From: Paenibacillus sp. CC-CFT747
GTDB taxonomy: Bacteria > Bacillota > Bacilli > Paenibacillales > NBRC-103111
Length of the DNA stretch: 64,000 bases
Direction of reading: 5' to 3'
NCBI GenBank assembly: GCA_030323305.1
Contig: CP106741.1
Span: 2,356,501-2,420,500 of the forward strand
Shown: piece after piece, positions 29,282 to 38,787 of the stretch
How positions within the stretch are numbered: the stretch's first letter is position 1
Layout of the letters: each line of letters starts with the position of its first letter
The notes under the pieces: generated by a model
Databases searched by the model: none
What the model was told of the DNA's origin: nothing
The model's input: only the letters and a program-made list of their open reading frames with translations
Made by a program: the position numbers and the translations under genes

Positions 29282-30442
29282 GATAGCGTTCCCCCTCATC
29301 GTCGTGAGCGAGCGGGAGCCGGGTCTCCAGCTCAAGCCCGTGCGGGCTCAAGGCCCGGAAGACCAGCCGTCCTCCGGCGGCCTCGCACCGCTCCTTCATT
29401 CCGCGCAGGCCGAACCCTGGCTCCAGGGGCTCCTGAGCCCGGTACGAGCCGTCATCGCGGACCGTCAGCGTAAGCTCCCGCCCGGCTTCTTCCACGCGCA
29501 CGACCGCTTGCTTCGCTTCCGCATGCTTCAGGATGTTGGTCAGCGCCTCCTGCAGAACCCGGTAGAGAATGATTCCGTGCTCCTCCGGCCAAGGGGTTAG
29601 AAGCTCCCGTTCCTCGTACCGGATGGCCAGGCGGGTCCGGGCCTCCGTCTGGGACACGAGCCCTTTAAGTGCGGCCGCCCCCAGCCGGCTGTCGTCATCG
29701 GACCACTCCTTCACGGCCATCCGCACCTCCTGCATCCCTTGGCGCGCGGTGTCCAGCAAATCCTCCACCATCTCGGCGGATTTCGTGGCATCCCGGCCGA
29801 TCGTGAGGCGAAGCGCCTGAAGCTGGACGATCAGCGAAGTGAGCCGGTGGCCGAGTCCGTCGTGGATGTCGCGGGCGAGCCGGGTCCTCTCCGTTAAGGC
29901 GGCATAGCCCATCGCCTGGACGGAGGACCGGTAAAGCTCCGCATGGGCGGCCTCCAGCTGCCGGAGCTGCTCACGGTTGGTCCGGTGCGCCTTCCTCAGG
30001 AGGGCCTGGCTGCGCAAGGTTCCGTACACCAGGAAGGCGGCGAGCCAGGCTCCTAAGGAGAATCCGTCCACGAGGAGCATGCCGGTAATGATCGTCAGGG
30101 TGGCGGCCGCCAGAACCGCCGGCGCCCGTTTTCCCCGCTTTCCGCCGTGGCCGCTATATACATGAAGGGCCAGAAGATCCGGTGATCGGGAAAATCCGGA
30201 TAAAGCAGGCGGGAGCCGAGTGTCACCGCAAGAAGGAAGAGCAGCGCTCCGAGGTAGCGTTCCCGGGTCCATAAGCGGGAGGGAAGCAGAACCATGAGGG
30301 CATACCCGCCAAAGAGGAGCAGGGCGATCAAGAGTGCGGGAAGGTCCGCCACCTGTTCTTTATGAAATAGTAGAAGAAACCAGCCGATAAGAAAGATCAC
30401 GTGAGCGGCTCGGGCGGCGGGGGAAGATCGAACGATTTCCAT
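29265..30442 (-). CDS. HisKA_3 sensor histidine kinase (LiaS/DesK type) (one frameshift)
   Basis: Start ATG 30440-30442 with AGGAGG four bases upstream. The N-terminal sensor has about five short hydrophobic segments (AAHVIFLIGWFLLLF, ALLIALLLFGGYALMVLLP, YLGALLFLLAVTLGSRLLYP) and no large external domain, so the signal is probably in the membrane. The phospho-acceptor is His of RLARDIHDGLGHRLTSL, and the ATPase N and G boxes are LQEALTNILKHAEA and PGFGLRGMKERCEAAGG. A base is lost at about 30120; repair restores AATAESGENG...APAVLAAATLTI. Its stop overlaps the regulator start. Confidence 0.92.
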
Positions 30443-30649
30443 AGCTCCTCCTGTAATCGGGGACCCCGACTGAGAATGGTAACCTTTTCCCCAGTGTATC
30501 AAAAAAACAGAAAGGCGGCCTCTACCGATCGGTTGAGATTTCCCCGGTTTAAGATCAGCCGGGAGGTAGACGACCGGTCCGCTCCGCCCGTGGTACCTTT
30601 TTCCCAAGGGAGCCTGATGCGACAGGCCCTGCAAGAGAAAAAGGAGACG

Positions 30650-31071
30650 ATGATGATGAAGTTATGCCTGTGTGGAACGTTGATCAAATACCGTTGGCCC
30701 TCTATCGTGGCGTTGGTCATTGCGGCATCCGGCCTGCCGACCACTACCGTCCAGCCGCTGGCGCAGATTTTGATCCTGGCCGCTCTGTTTTACCCGATCG
30801 CCGGGGCGATCCGGGGTCATATGCGGGGAGCGGGGCCGATCACGGCTCAGGTGGGCGGCCTGCTTATTTTCGCAGGGATTGCCGCCGCGGCGATGATGGC
30901 GGGGAGGAAGCGGGGATTCTTCTCCTCATCATAGGCTATTTGGGTCATGCAATATGGGATGTGTATCATTTCATCAAGAGGAAGGTCGTATGGCGGGAGT
31001 ACGCGGAATTTTGCGGGGTTCTTGATTTTATAATCGCCGTGCTGCTGACCATTTCGTTAATAAACGGATAA
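30650..31071 (+). CDS. Small polytopic membrane protein of unknown function (one frameshift)
   Basis: Start at ATG 30650 (three ATGs in tandem) after AAGGAG. About 140 residues with four hydrophobic segments: IVALVIAASGL, LAQILILAALFYPIAGAI, VGGLLIFAGIAAAAMM, then after the shift at about 30905 GILLLIIGYLGHAIWDVYHF and FIIAVLLTISLI. The GHAIWDVYH motif recalls DUF6010-type membrane proteins, but I cannot assign a function. It is followed by a bidirectional terminator shared with the convergent CDF transporter. Confidence 0.65.
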
Positions 31072-31102
31072 AAGAGCGGGGGTAGCCCCCGCTCTTTTAT
31101 TG
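31072..31102. terminator. Bidirectional intrinsic terminator
   Basis: AAAGAGCGGGGG pairs with CCCCCGCTCTTTT around a TAG loop, lying between the convergent membrane-protein and CDF genes. Confidence 0.9.
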
Positions 31103-31996
31103 TTTGGCTTCGTACCAGGGATTGAGGTGCACCAGCACTTCTTCCACGTCGCGGTGCGCGTTCATGATGGAGAGCTTGATGGTGCGGGCGATGTCGTGGC
31201 CTTCCTGAATGGTAAGCGTGCCGGGCACGGCCGCCCGTACGTCCACGATGATGTAGTGCCCATGCTCCCGGGCGCGCAGCCGGTCGATCCTTCTCACCTC
31301 CGGCACGCTGCGGATCAGGGCCGCGTACTGCTCTAGCTGCTCGGGGGCTACATTGCGTTCCATGAGAATGTCGAAGGACTCCCGTCCCATCGTATAGGCG
31401 AGCTTCATGACGAGGAACGAGACGATGATGCCCGCGATCGGGTCTCCGAACCCCAGCACGGGATTGTCGTAATACTCCCCGATGAGGCCGCAGCCTATGC
31501 CCGCCACCGCCGCGATGGAGGCGTAGACGTCCGCCAGATGATCGTGCGCGGTGGCGATCAGGCCCTTGCTGTTCAGCTGCCGCCCGATGCGGATCGTGTA
31601 CAGGTACAGGAGCTGCTTCCAGACCAGCGAGACGAAGGCGGCGGCCAAGGCAAGAAGATGGGCCTCCGGCGGCTCGGCTTGAAGAAGCACCTCGAACGAG
31701 TGATAGGCCATGAAGAGAGCCGCCATCGCGAGAATAACGGCGACGACCGCCGCGCCGAGCACCTCCGCTTTGCCGTGGCCGTACGGATGCTCTTTATCCG
31801 CCGGACGGCTGGAGATGCGCATCGAGCTCAGGGCGGCGCCCGAGGCAATGACGTCTCCCGCGTTGTGAACCCCGTCGGCAATCAGCACCTGGCTGTTGAA
31901 CAGGAACCCGATGACGAATTTGATGCCGGTCAGCAGGATGTTGCTCACCAGGCTGATCCAGGCGGCGAACATGGTTTGGCTGTTGGTTGGACGCAT
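31097..31996 (-). CDS. Cation diffusion facilitator (CDF) family metal transporter
   Basis: Intact 299-residue CDF transporter, probably a proton-driven exporter of Zn, Fe or Mn from the cytosol. Six membrane segments. Metal-site motifs are ADGVHNAGDV in segment II (H/N and D) and ATAHDHLADVYAS in segment V (HxxxD). The C-terminal cytoplasmic metal-sensing domain is RRIDRLRAREHGHYIIVDVRAAVPGTLTIQEGHDIARTIK. ATG 31996 follows AGGAGG. Metal specificity cannot be set from these motifs alone. Confidence 0.93.
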   Translation of the reverse strand: MRPTNSQTMFAAWISLVSNILLTGIKFVIGFLFNSQVLIADGVHNAGDVIASGAALSSMRISSRPADKEHPYGHGKAEVLGAAVVAVILAMAALFMAYHSFEVLLQAEPPEAHLLALAAAFVSLVWKQLLYLYTIRIGRQLNSKGLIATAHDHLADVYASIAAVAGIGCGLIGEYYDNPVLGFGDPIAGIIVSFLVMKLAYTMGRESFDILMERNVAPEQLEQYAALIRSVPEVRRIDRLRAREHGHYIIVDVRAAVPGTLTIQEGHDIARTIKLSIMNAHRDVEEVLVHLNPWYEAKQ

Positions 31997-32212
31997 GATG
32001 GATTCCTCCTGCCTTCATTATGGCCCAAAATCCCCGAATCCTTTTCGTTTCCTTCCGAATTTTTCATCCTATTCCGAAACGGGCTTTCGTATGTGCGGGC
32101 ATGCTCTTTCTGCGAAAGGGAAGAGAAACCGGAGAAGGGTCAATCCGGAAGGGGCCAGCCTGATTGGAAAAAGGAATCCAAACGAGAGTGGAAAGAAAAT
32201 AATGCTTTACAG

Positions 32213-32264
32213 CGAAACAATGTTTCGATAGAATAATGTTTATGATGTAACAATGTTATGTTAC
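32213..32264. promoter_or_regulatory. Two repeated palindromes upstream of the MFS gene (candidate operators)
   Basis: GAAACAATGTTTC (32214-32226) and GTAACAATGTTAT (32247-32259) share the core AACAATGTT and lie 33 bases apart centre to centre, about three helical turns. A weaker copy (GAATAATGTTTAT) lies between them. Regulator unknown. The 31997-32389 spacer holds these sites and the MFS promoter but no gene. Confidence 0.5.
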
Positions 32265-32327
32265 GGATATTTCGGAAGGCACTAAGGAAGACAGGAAAGG
32301 AAAAAATAGCTTTATCGATTTTCCCTG

Positions 32328-32355
32328 TTGAAGACCGGCAGGAAACCTGTATAAA
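32328..32355 (+). promoter_or_regulatory. Candidate promoter of the MFS gene
   Basis: TTGAAG (32328-32333), 16-base spacer, TATAAA (32350-32355), 34 bases before the ATG. Confidence 0.55.
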
Positions 32356-32389
32356 CTGGTAGAGGATTTGGATTAAGGAGGGTTTACCC

Positions 32390-33628
32390 ATGTCAACGGC
32401 TGCCAAAGCCAAAAGTCCGGGCCTGTTTAGCAACGGCTTTGTCCGGGCCATTCTGCTGTCCGCCCTGTTCCTGCAAATCGGCATATGGGTGCGCAACTAT
32501 TCGATTCTGTTATTCGTCATGGAGAAAACGGGGGAAGACCCCGTCGCCGTCTCCCTGATTTCGGTGGCGGAATTCGCCCCGATCTTTATTTTCTCCTTCA
32601 TCGGGGGAACCTTTGCCGACCGCTGGCGTCCGAAGCGGACGATGGTCTGGTGCGATATCCTGAGCTCACTCTCGATCTTCGCGGTGCTCCTCGCTATGGT
32701 GTTCGGGGGCTGGAAGGCCGTCTTCTTCGCCACGCTTGTCTCTTCCATTCTGTCCCAGTTCTCCCAGCCGTCGGGGATGAAGCTGTTCAAGCTGCATGTG
32801 CCCGAGGAGCACGTGCAGGCGGGCATGTCGATGTACCAGACGCTGTTCGCGCTCTTCATGATCCTGGGTCCCATTCTGGGAACCTTCGTCTTCCAGAGCT
32901 TCGGCATCGACTGGGCCATCGCCGTGACCGGCGTCGCCTTCCTGCTGTCGGCGGGCGTTCTCACATTCCTGCCGCCGGACCGGGTGGCCTCGGAGGCCAA
33001 GGCCCCGACCAGCGTGCTTCAGGAGATGAAGCTCGGCTTCCGCTACGTCCTGTCGAGCAAGGTGCTCTCGACGCTCGGAGGAACGTTCGCCGCCGCCGGC
33101 CTGGCGCTCGGCCTCATCCAGCCTCTTGCCGTATTCCTACTGACGGAGCGGCTCGGCCTGCCGAAGGAATACCTGCAGTGGTTCATGATGGCGAACGGCA
33201 TCGGCATGATCGTAGGGGGCGGCCTCACGATGGCTATTGCCAAGAACGCCGCTCCCCAGAAGCTGCTTGCCTTCGGCATGGCGGTAAGCGCCGTGTTCAT
33301 CCTCGTCAGCGGGATGTCGACGATGCTCTGGCTGACGCTGGCCGCCAACTTCATCAGCGGCCTTGTCATGCCGGCCATCCAGATCGGCATCAACACGATG
33401 ATCCTGAAGAACACGGAGGAGGCCTTCGTCGGACGTGCGAACGGCATTCTGACGCCGCTCTTCATGGGCTCCATGGTCATTACCATGAGCCTGGCAGGGG
33501 TGCTGAAGAACGCCATTCCGCTCGTGGCCATCTACGGCGTCTCGGCCGCCTTGTTCATCGTGGGCGTGTTCATCCTTCTGCCGCTGTTCCGGCTGCAGGA
33601 GGTTCGGACCGCAGCGGAAGCCGGCTAA
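32390..33628 (+). CDS. Major facilitator superfamily transporter
   Basis: Intact 412-residue transporter with about twelve membrane segments. Loop 2-3 motif A reads GGTFADRWRPKRTMVW, a good match to the MFS G-x3-D-R/K pattern. The overall layout resembles the MFS_3/enterobactin-exporter-like or macrolide-efflux group (FVRAILLSALFLQIGIWVRNYSILLFVMEKTGEDPVAVSLISVAEFAPI). Probably proton-coupled efflux of a small molecule. ATG 32390 has AAGGAGG eight bases upstream. Repeated palindromes upstream suggest repression by an unlinked regulator. Confidence 0.9.
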   Translation: MSTAAKAKSPGLFSNGFVRAILLSALFLQIGIWVRNYSILLFVMEKTGEDPVAVSLISVAEFAPIFIFSFIGGTFADRWRPKRTMVWCDILSSLSIFAVLLAMVFGGWKAVFFATLVSSILSQFSQPSGMKLFKLHVPEEHVQAGMSMYQTLFALFMILGPILGTFVFQSFGIDWAIAVTGVAFLLSAGVLTFLPPDRVASEAKAPTSVLQEMKLGFRYVLSSKVLSTLGGTFAAAGLALGLIQPLAVFLLTERLGLPKEYLQWFMMANGIGMIVGGGLTMAIAKNAAPQKLLAFGMAVSAVFILVSGMSTMLWLTLAANFISGLVMPAIQIGINTMILKNTEEAFVGRANGILTPLFMGSMVITMSLAGVLKNAIPLVAIYGVSAALFIVGVFILLPLFRLQEVRTAAEAG

Positions 33629-33660
33629 GCCGCCGGACCTCCGCCGCCTGACACCGTAAG

Positions 33661-33700
33661 CCGCGCCGTCCGGTCCCAGGGACCGGGCGGTTTTTTTATT
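33661..33700 (+). terminator. Intrinsic terminator of the MFS gene
   Basis: CGCCGTCCGGTCCC pairs with GGGACCGGGCGG, then TTTTTTT. Confidence 0.88.
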
Positions 33701-33836
33701 CCAGGGGAGAGGGAACAGTTGATTGGCGCCGTTTCGGTTCATGCGGTTATGCGGCACAGGTGCGGTGACGGGGGGCGCTTACGGGCAGACGCCGGTGGCT
33801 TAAAGTCGTCCATTAACCGGGGGCGGACGAACCGGG

Positions 33837-33865
33837 TTGAAATTCCTCCGGTGAACCCATAAGAT
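33837..33865 (+). promoter_or_regulatory. Sigma-A type promoter of the isomerase gene
   Basis: TTGAAA (33837-33842), 17-base spacer, TAAGAT (33860-33865), 40 bases before the ATG. Confidence 0.6.
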
Positions 33866-33905
33866 GAAGGGGGAACGATTATAACGCAAGGAGGACTACA
33901 TACCA

Positions 33906-34778
33906 ATGGCCTTATCCAACAAAATCGGAGTCATCGCCGACAGCTTCCGCCTGGGGGTCCGGGACGGACTGAAGGCAGCGAAGGAAGTAGGAGCGGACGG
34001 CGTGCAGCTGTATGCGGTAAAGGGAGAAATGGATCCGGACAACCTGAGCACGGCCCAGCGCAAAGAGCTTAAGGACTATATCGCTTCACTCGGCCTGGAA
34101 ATCTCCGCTCTGTGCGGCGACATGGGCGGAGGGTTTCATTACAAGGAGCAGAACGCCGAGCGGGTGGAGAAGTCCAAGCGGATTCTGGACCTGGCCGTTG
34201 AGCTTGGCACCAATGTGGTGACGACGCATATCGGCGTGGTGCCGGAGGATGCGAACGATCCGGTCTACCTGGCCATGCAGGAAGCCTGCGAGGAGCTTGG
34301 GGTGTACGCGAAGAGCATGAATGCGTTTTTCGCCATCGAAACCGGTCCTGAGCGCGCTTCTCATCTGAAGAAGTTTCTCGATTCCTTGACCACGAACGGG
34401 GTATCGGTTAACTTCGACCCGGCGAACATGGTTATGGTTACCGGCGACGATCCGGTGGAAGGCATCAAGCTGCTGAAGGACTACATCGTCCATACCCACG
34501 TGAAGGATGGCGTCCGGTACCTGGAGCTCGATCCGCGCGAAGTCTACGGCGGGCACGGCTATGAACCGATGAGCCACGAGAAGATCGCCGCCATGGGCAC
34601 CGAGGGCAAAATCTACCGCGAGCTGCCGCTCGGGGAAGGCAACGTCGATTTCGACGCCTACTTTGCGGCCATTCAAGAAATCGGCTACACCGGCTACCTT
34701 ACGATCGAGCGGGAAGCGGGAGCCAATCCGGCCGAGGACATCCGCCGCGCCGTGGAATTCATCAAGCGGTATAAATAA
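33906..34778 (+). CDS. Sugar phosphate isomerase/epimerase (xylose isomerase-like TIM barrel)
   Basis: Intact 290-residue TIM barrel. Metal-site strands: AFFAIETGPE (Glu), VSVNFDPANM (Asp), YIVHTHVKD (His, Asp) and GYLTIEREAG (Glu), as in the AP_endonuc_2 family of isomerases, epimerases and inosose dehydratase-like enzymes. ATG 33906 follows AAGGAGG. It has its own promoter and no sugar-metabolism neighbours, so its substrate is open. It is not a close copy of the isomerase at 3397. Confidence 0.88.
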   Translation: MALSNKIGVIADSFRLGVRDGLKAAKEVGADGVQLYAVKGEMDPDNLSTAQRKELKDYIASLGLEISALCGDMGGGFHYKEQNAERVEKSKRILDLAVELGTNVVTTHIGVVPEDANDPVYLAMQEACEELGVYAKSMNAFFAIETGPERASHLKKFLDSLTTNGVSVNFDPANMVMVTGDDPVEGIKLLKDYIVHTHVKDGVRYLELDPREVYGGHGYEPMSHEKIAAMGTEGKIYRELPLGEGNVDFDAYFAAIQEIGYTGYLTIEREAGANPAEDIRRAVEFIKRYK

Positions 34779-34859
34779 AGAGCATTCCGTAAAGCCTTCC
34801 TGCTTAAGGGGCTTTTTCTTAACTCGCAAGCCTATCACCCATTCACCAGGAGGGAAAGC

Positions 34860-35635
34860 ATGAGTGAAACCACCCGTGACCAAGCCAACCAGGATCTACC
34901 CAACGAAACCATCCGAACCCTGATCGCCCACCGGTCCATCCGCCGTTACAAGCCCGACCCCGTGGAGCCGGCCAAGCGGGACGCCATTCTGTACGCCGCC
35001 CAGATGGCCTCCACCTCCAGCAACATGCAGGCGTACAGCGTCATTGGCGTGACGGAGCCCGCCCTGAAGCGGGAGCTGGCCGTGCTTACGGGCAACCAGG
35101 CTTACGTGGAGCAGTGCCCGCTCTTTCTCGTCTGGTGCGCCGACCTGTACCGTCTGAAGGAGGCTGGGGCGAAGCACGGAACGGCGATTGCCGAGGACAC
35201 GACGGAGAATTTCATCATCGCTACCGTGGATGCCGCCCTGGCCGCCCAGAACGCGGCGTCCGCCGCCGAATCGCTCGGACTCGGCATCGTCTACATCGGG
35301 GGATCCGCAACCGGATTGCCGAAGTGACCGGGCTTCTGAAGCTGCCGAAGCTCGTTTATCCGGTGTTCGGCATGTGCCTGGGCTACCCGGATCAAGACCC
35401 GGGCCTGCGCCCCCGCCTGCCGGTAAGCGGCATCTATCACGAGAATGCGTACCGGCCGGAGCAGATCCGGCCCGCCATCGACGAGTATGACCGCATCGTG
35501 AGCGATTACATGCGGGTACGCACCGGGGGCCAGTCGGACCGGGATTGGTCGTCGCAAATGGCGGAGCGCTTGTCGGTTCCGGTACGGGCGCATATGCGGG
35601 CGTATTTGGAGGAGCAGGGCTTTAAGCTCAACTGA
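34860..35635 (+). CDS. FMN-dependent NAD(P)H nitroreductase, NfrA-like (one frameshift)
   Basis: Oxygen-insensitive nitroreductase/flavin reductase of the NfrA type, about 258 residues. FMN-binding N-terminus LIAHRSIRRYKPDPV, AAQMASTSSNMQAYSVI, and ENFIIATVDAALAAQNAASAAESLGLGIVYIGG. A G is missing at about 35298 in atcgggggatcc. Repair continues IRNRIAEVTGLLKLPKLVYPVFGMCLGYP, the family's typical segment, to a C-terminus ending AYLEEQGFKLN. It reduces nitro compounds, quinones or flavin using NAD(P)H. ATG 34860 follows AGGAGG. Confidence 0.93.
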
Positions 35636-35766
35636 TCCGGCCCGCGGCCGAGGGTCTGCAAGGAGGAAAAGGCTTTCTTTACCGGAAAATCTTTTCCCTT
35701 TTTGTCGCTATTTAGGGAAAACATATTATAATGGGATAAGCGTATCCTGGCATATGGAGGTAGCCC

Positions 35767-38435
35767 ATGAGACACGAATCCATCCCATCTCAACCATTTT
35801 ATGAACAAGCCTACACGTATGCCCCCATCGGAATCGCGCTGGTTTCCCTGGAAGGCGAATGGCTGCAGGTGAACCCGGAGCTGTGCCGGATGATAGGGTA
35901 CACCGAAGAGGAATTGGCCGCGCTTAGCCTGGATGACCTTACTTACCCGGATGACTTGCCCGCCGGCCCTTACCATAGGAAAGAACTGATCGAAGACCGA
36001 GCCTCCTCCTGCTCTTTGGAGAAGCGGTATTTCCGCAAGGACGGAAGCCTGCTGTGGGCCTCTTTGCACGTATCGCTGGCCCGCGAGGAGAAGACAGGGG
36101 AGCCTTTGTATTATATATTGCATCTTATCGATATATCGGAGAAGAAAGCGGCCGAGAGCGAGCTTCAGGATACGGGGGACTTCTACCGCCTTATGCTGGA
36201 GAATGCCCGGGACGTGATTACCTACAGCCGGGCGGACGGAACCATGCTTTACTGTTCCCCGCCGCGCGGACTCTGCTTGGGTATGAGCCGGAGGAGCTTA
36301 TCGGCAGCCGGAACCTGAATTTCTACCACCCCGACGACCTGGCGGCTCTGCGTTCCCGGACCTTTGAGGACAGCGATGTGTTCACGTGCCGGGTGCTTCA
36401 CAAGAACGGGCATTACCTGTGGTTCGAAACGACCGTTACGTTGAACCGGGACGAGTCGGGGAGGGTGAAATTCATTCTCGGAGTGGGGCGCGACATCACG
36501 GACCGCAAGAAGAACGAAGAGCTGCTCGCGGAAGCCCAGCGGGTCGCTTCCTCGGAAGCTGGGAGTGGGATATCCTGAAAGCGGAGGTGATCTTCTCCGA
36601 TCAGCTCTACCGGATCCACGGCCTGGAGCCGCGGGAGAAGGAGTGGATTCCCGCCCAGATGCTGGAGACGGTCCACCCGAAGGACCGCGACCATATTCTG
36701 GCCGGTCTGTCGCAGGCTCTCGAAACCGGAGGACTGGAGCAGGAATATCGAGTCATCGATAAGGACGGGGGATCCGGTATATGCATGTCCGGGGCGAGAC
36801 GGTTCTGGATGGCGACGGCAAAGCCGTCCGGATGAGCGGAACGGTTCAGGACGTGACCGACCGCAAGAACGTCGAGCTTAAGCTGCAGGAGACCGTGGAA
36901 CGCTATACCTCCCTGAAGAAATACAATCATGACGCCGTGTTCTCCCTGGACCTGCAGGGACGGGTTCATAACACGAACCAGATGGCCGAACGGCTGACGG
37001 GCTATGTCGTGGCGGACATGGTCGGCGTGACCTTTGCCCGTTTCATCGGGGAGGAGCACCTGAAGGAAATCCTGACCCATGCCGAGGAGGACCGGACGGC
37101 CGAGCAGAAGATTGACAAGATCCGTCACCGGGACGGACATTCGGTCGAGGTGCTGACCACGATCGCCCCCATCGTCATCAACGGGGAGACGGTCGGGTAT
37201 TACATCATCGCGAAGGACATTACCGAGCAGAAGAGGCTCGTGCTGGCGAAGGACGCGGCGGAATCGATGAACAAAGCCAAAAGCGAGTTTCTCGCCATGA
37301 TGAGCCACGAAATCCGGACGCCTATGAACGGGGTGATCGGCATGACCGATCTGCTTCTGACCACCACCGACCTCGACCCCCAGCAGAGGGAATATGTGGC
37401 CGTCATCCGCAAGAGCGGAGAGACGCTGCTCGCCATCATCAATGAAATTCTGGACCTTTCCAAGATCGAGGCGGGCAAAATCCGGCTCGAGGAGAGTCCT
37501 CTCGATGTGCGGCAGGTGCTGGCGGAAACGCTGGACATCCTTAAGCCGAGATGGGACGGCAAGGGACTCGGCATGACGGTGTCCGTGGAAGAAACCATCC
37601 CCTGCGTTCTTAGAGGGGACCCCGCCCGGCTGAAGCAGGTGTTCCTTAACATTATTGGCAATGCCGTGAAATTTACCGATTCCGGGGAAGTTTCCGTTTC
37701 GGTTCAACGGGCCGGGGGAGAACGGGGAGAGTTCCGGCTGAAGGTGACGGTCCGGGACACCGGGATCGGAATACCGGAGGACAAACGCGAGCATCTTTTC
37801 GAGCCCTTCTACCAGCTCGATCAATTCATGCTGCGCAAATCGGAGGGAAGCGGACTCGGGCTTGCGATCAGCCGCCGGCTGGTGGAGCTGATGGGCGGGG
37901 AGATCTGGGCGGAGCCGGTGAAGGGCCCGGGGGCTACTTTCGTCTTTACCGTTGTGGTTAAGCAGGAGGAGGCCGGAGGGACTTCCGGCACTGCCGTGGA
38001 GAATCCCGAAGAGCCGGAGGGGCAGAAGGGGCTGTCCATTCTGGTGGCCGAGGACAACGAAGTGAACCGGCTCGTTCTGCAGAAAATGCTGGAGAAGCTG
38101 GGCCAGCGCGTCCGTCTGGTGGAGAACGGGAAGGAGGCGGTGGAGGAAGCGGTCCGGAACCGCTACGACCTGATCTTCATGGACGTCCGCATGCCGGTCA
38201 TGAGCGGCCTGGAGGCGACGCGCCTGCTTAAGGAGAAGCTTCCTCCCGAAGGCCGTCCCGTTATTGTGGCGGTCACCGCCAACGCGCTCAAGGAGACCGG
38301 GATATGCTGCTTGCCGCCGGCATGGACGACTATATCAGCAAGCCGATCTCCCGGGATACCGTGGCCTCCATCATTGAGCGTTATTCCCGGCCGGAGCATG
38401 CCGAAGGGCAGGCGGGCCGGGGCGTGCGGAGATAG
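35767..38435 (+). CDS. Multi-PAS hybrid sensor histidine kinase with receiver domain (four frameshifts)
   Basis: Repaired length is about 890 residues. Soluble: no membrane segment. Four PAS/PAC repeats occupy about residues 10-500; the first carries YAPIGIALVSLEGEWLQVNPELCRMIGYTEEEL, and PAC ends read DISEKKAAE, RDITDRKKNEE, QDVTDRKNVE and KDITEQKRL. Then comes HisKA with phospho-His in FLAMMSHEIRTPMNGVIG (about 517), HATPase (NIIGNAVKFTD, DTGIGIPED, GSGLGLAISRRLVELMGG), and a receiver with phospho-Asp in YDLIFMDVRMPVMSG. Bases are missing at about 36260, 36553, 36770 and 38300. After the last repair the C-terminus reads DMLAAGMDDYISKPISRDTVASIIERY. A cytoplasmic redox or light-type PAS signal is possible. 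Confidence 0.9.
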
Positions 38436-38491
38436 GGCGAGGATTTGCGAGAGCGGCGACCCTCGAAGAGTCTCCCTGCCGGCTTTCTTGC

Positions 38492-38554
38492 CTGGTGCCT
38501 TATCCGGAAACTTTGTTGGCTGGAAAAGCCCCGTTTATGCGCACAAGGCACTAG
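38492..38554 (+). repeat. Dispersed palindromic repeat, copy C (63 bp)
   Basis: CTGGTGCCTTATCCGG on the left and GCACAAGGCACTAG on the right, with AAACTTTGTTGGCTGGAAAA inside, matching copy A's core (GTAACTTGGTTGGCGGAAAA). Intergenic, 56 bases after the hybrid kinase stop. Confidence 0.75.
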
Positions 38555-38642
38555 GCGCAGGAAGGCCCGGAAAGCCGCCTGGCTCGCGGTTCAGGGATGA
38601 AGGGGCACCCATGATTATAGAGCAGGACAGGAACAGCCTTTG

Positions 38643-38674
38643 AAGCTCCCGGAGCGTATCCGGGAGCTTTTTTG
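38643..38674 (+). terminator. Intrinsic terminator
   Basis: AAGCTCCCGG pairs with CCGGGAGCTT, followed by TTTTT. It lies downstream of the hybrid kinase and repeat C. Confidence 0.85.
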
Positions 38675-38745
38675 GCAGGGGAAAGAGAGCCGGTTCCGTC
38701 TCCTGCTTCTTTCGGGAGGGCGATCCATAAATTTTCCTGTTATAC

Positions 38746-38759
38746 CGAACATACATTCG
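38746..38759. promoter_or_regulatory. LexA (DinR) SOS box
   Basis: CGAACATACATTCG differs by one base from the Bacillus SOS box CGAAC-N4-GTTCG. It is directly followed by a TATAAT -10 (38763-38768), so LexA binding would block the promoter of the UvrX-type polymerase gene. Confidence 0.8.
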
Positions 38760-38787
38760 GTTTATAATATAGGGAGGAGGGATGGAC

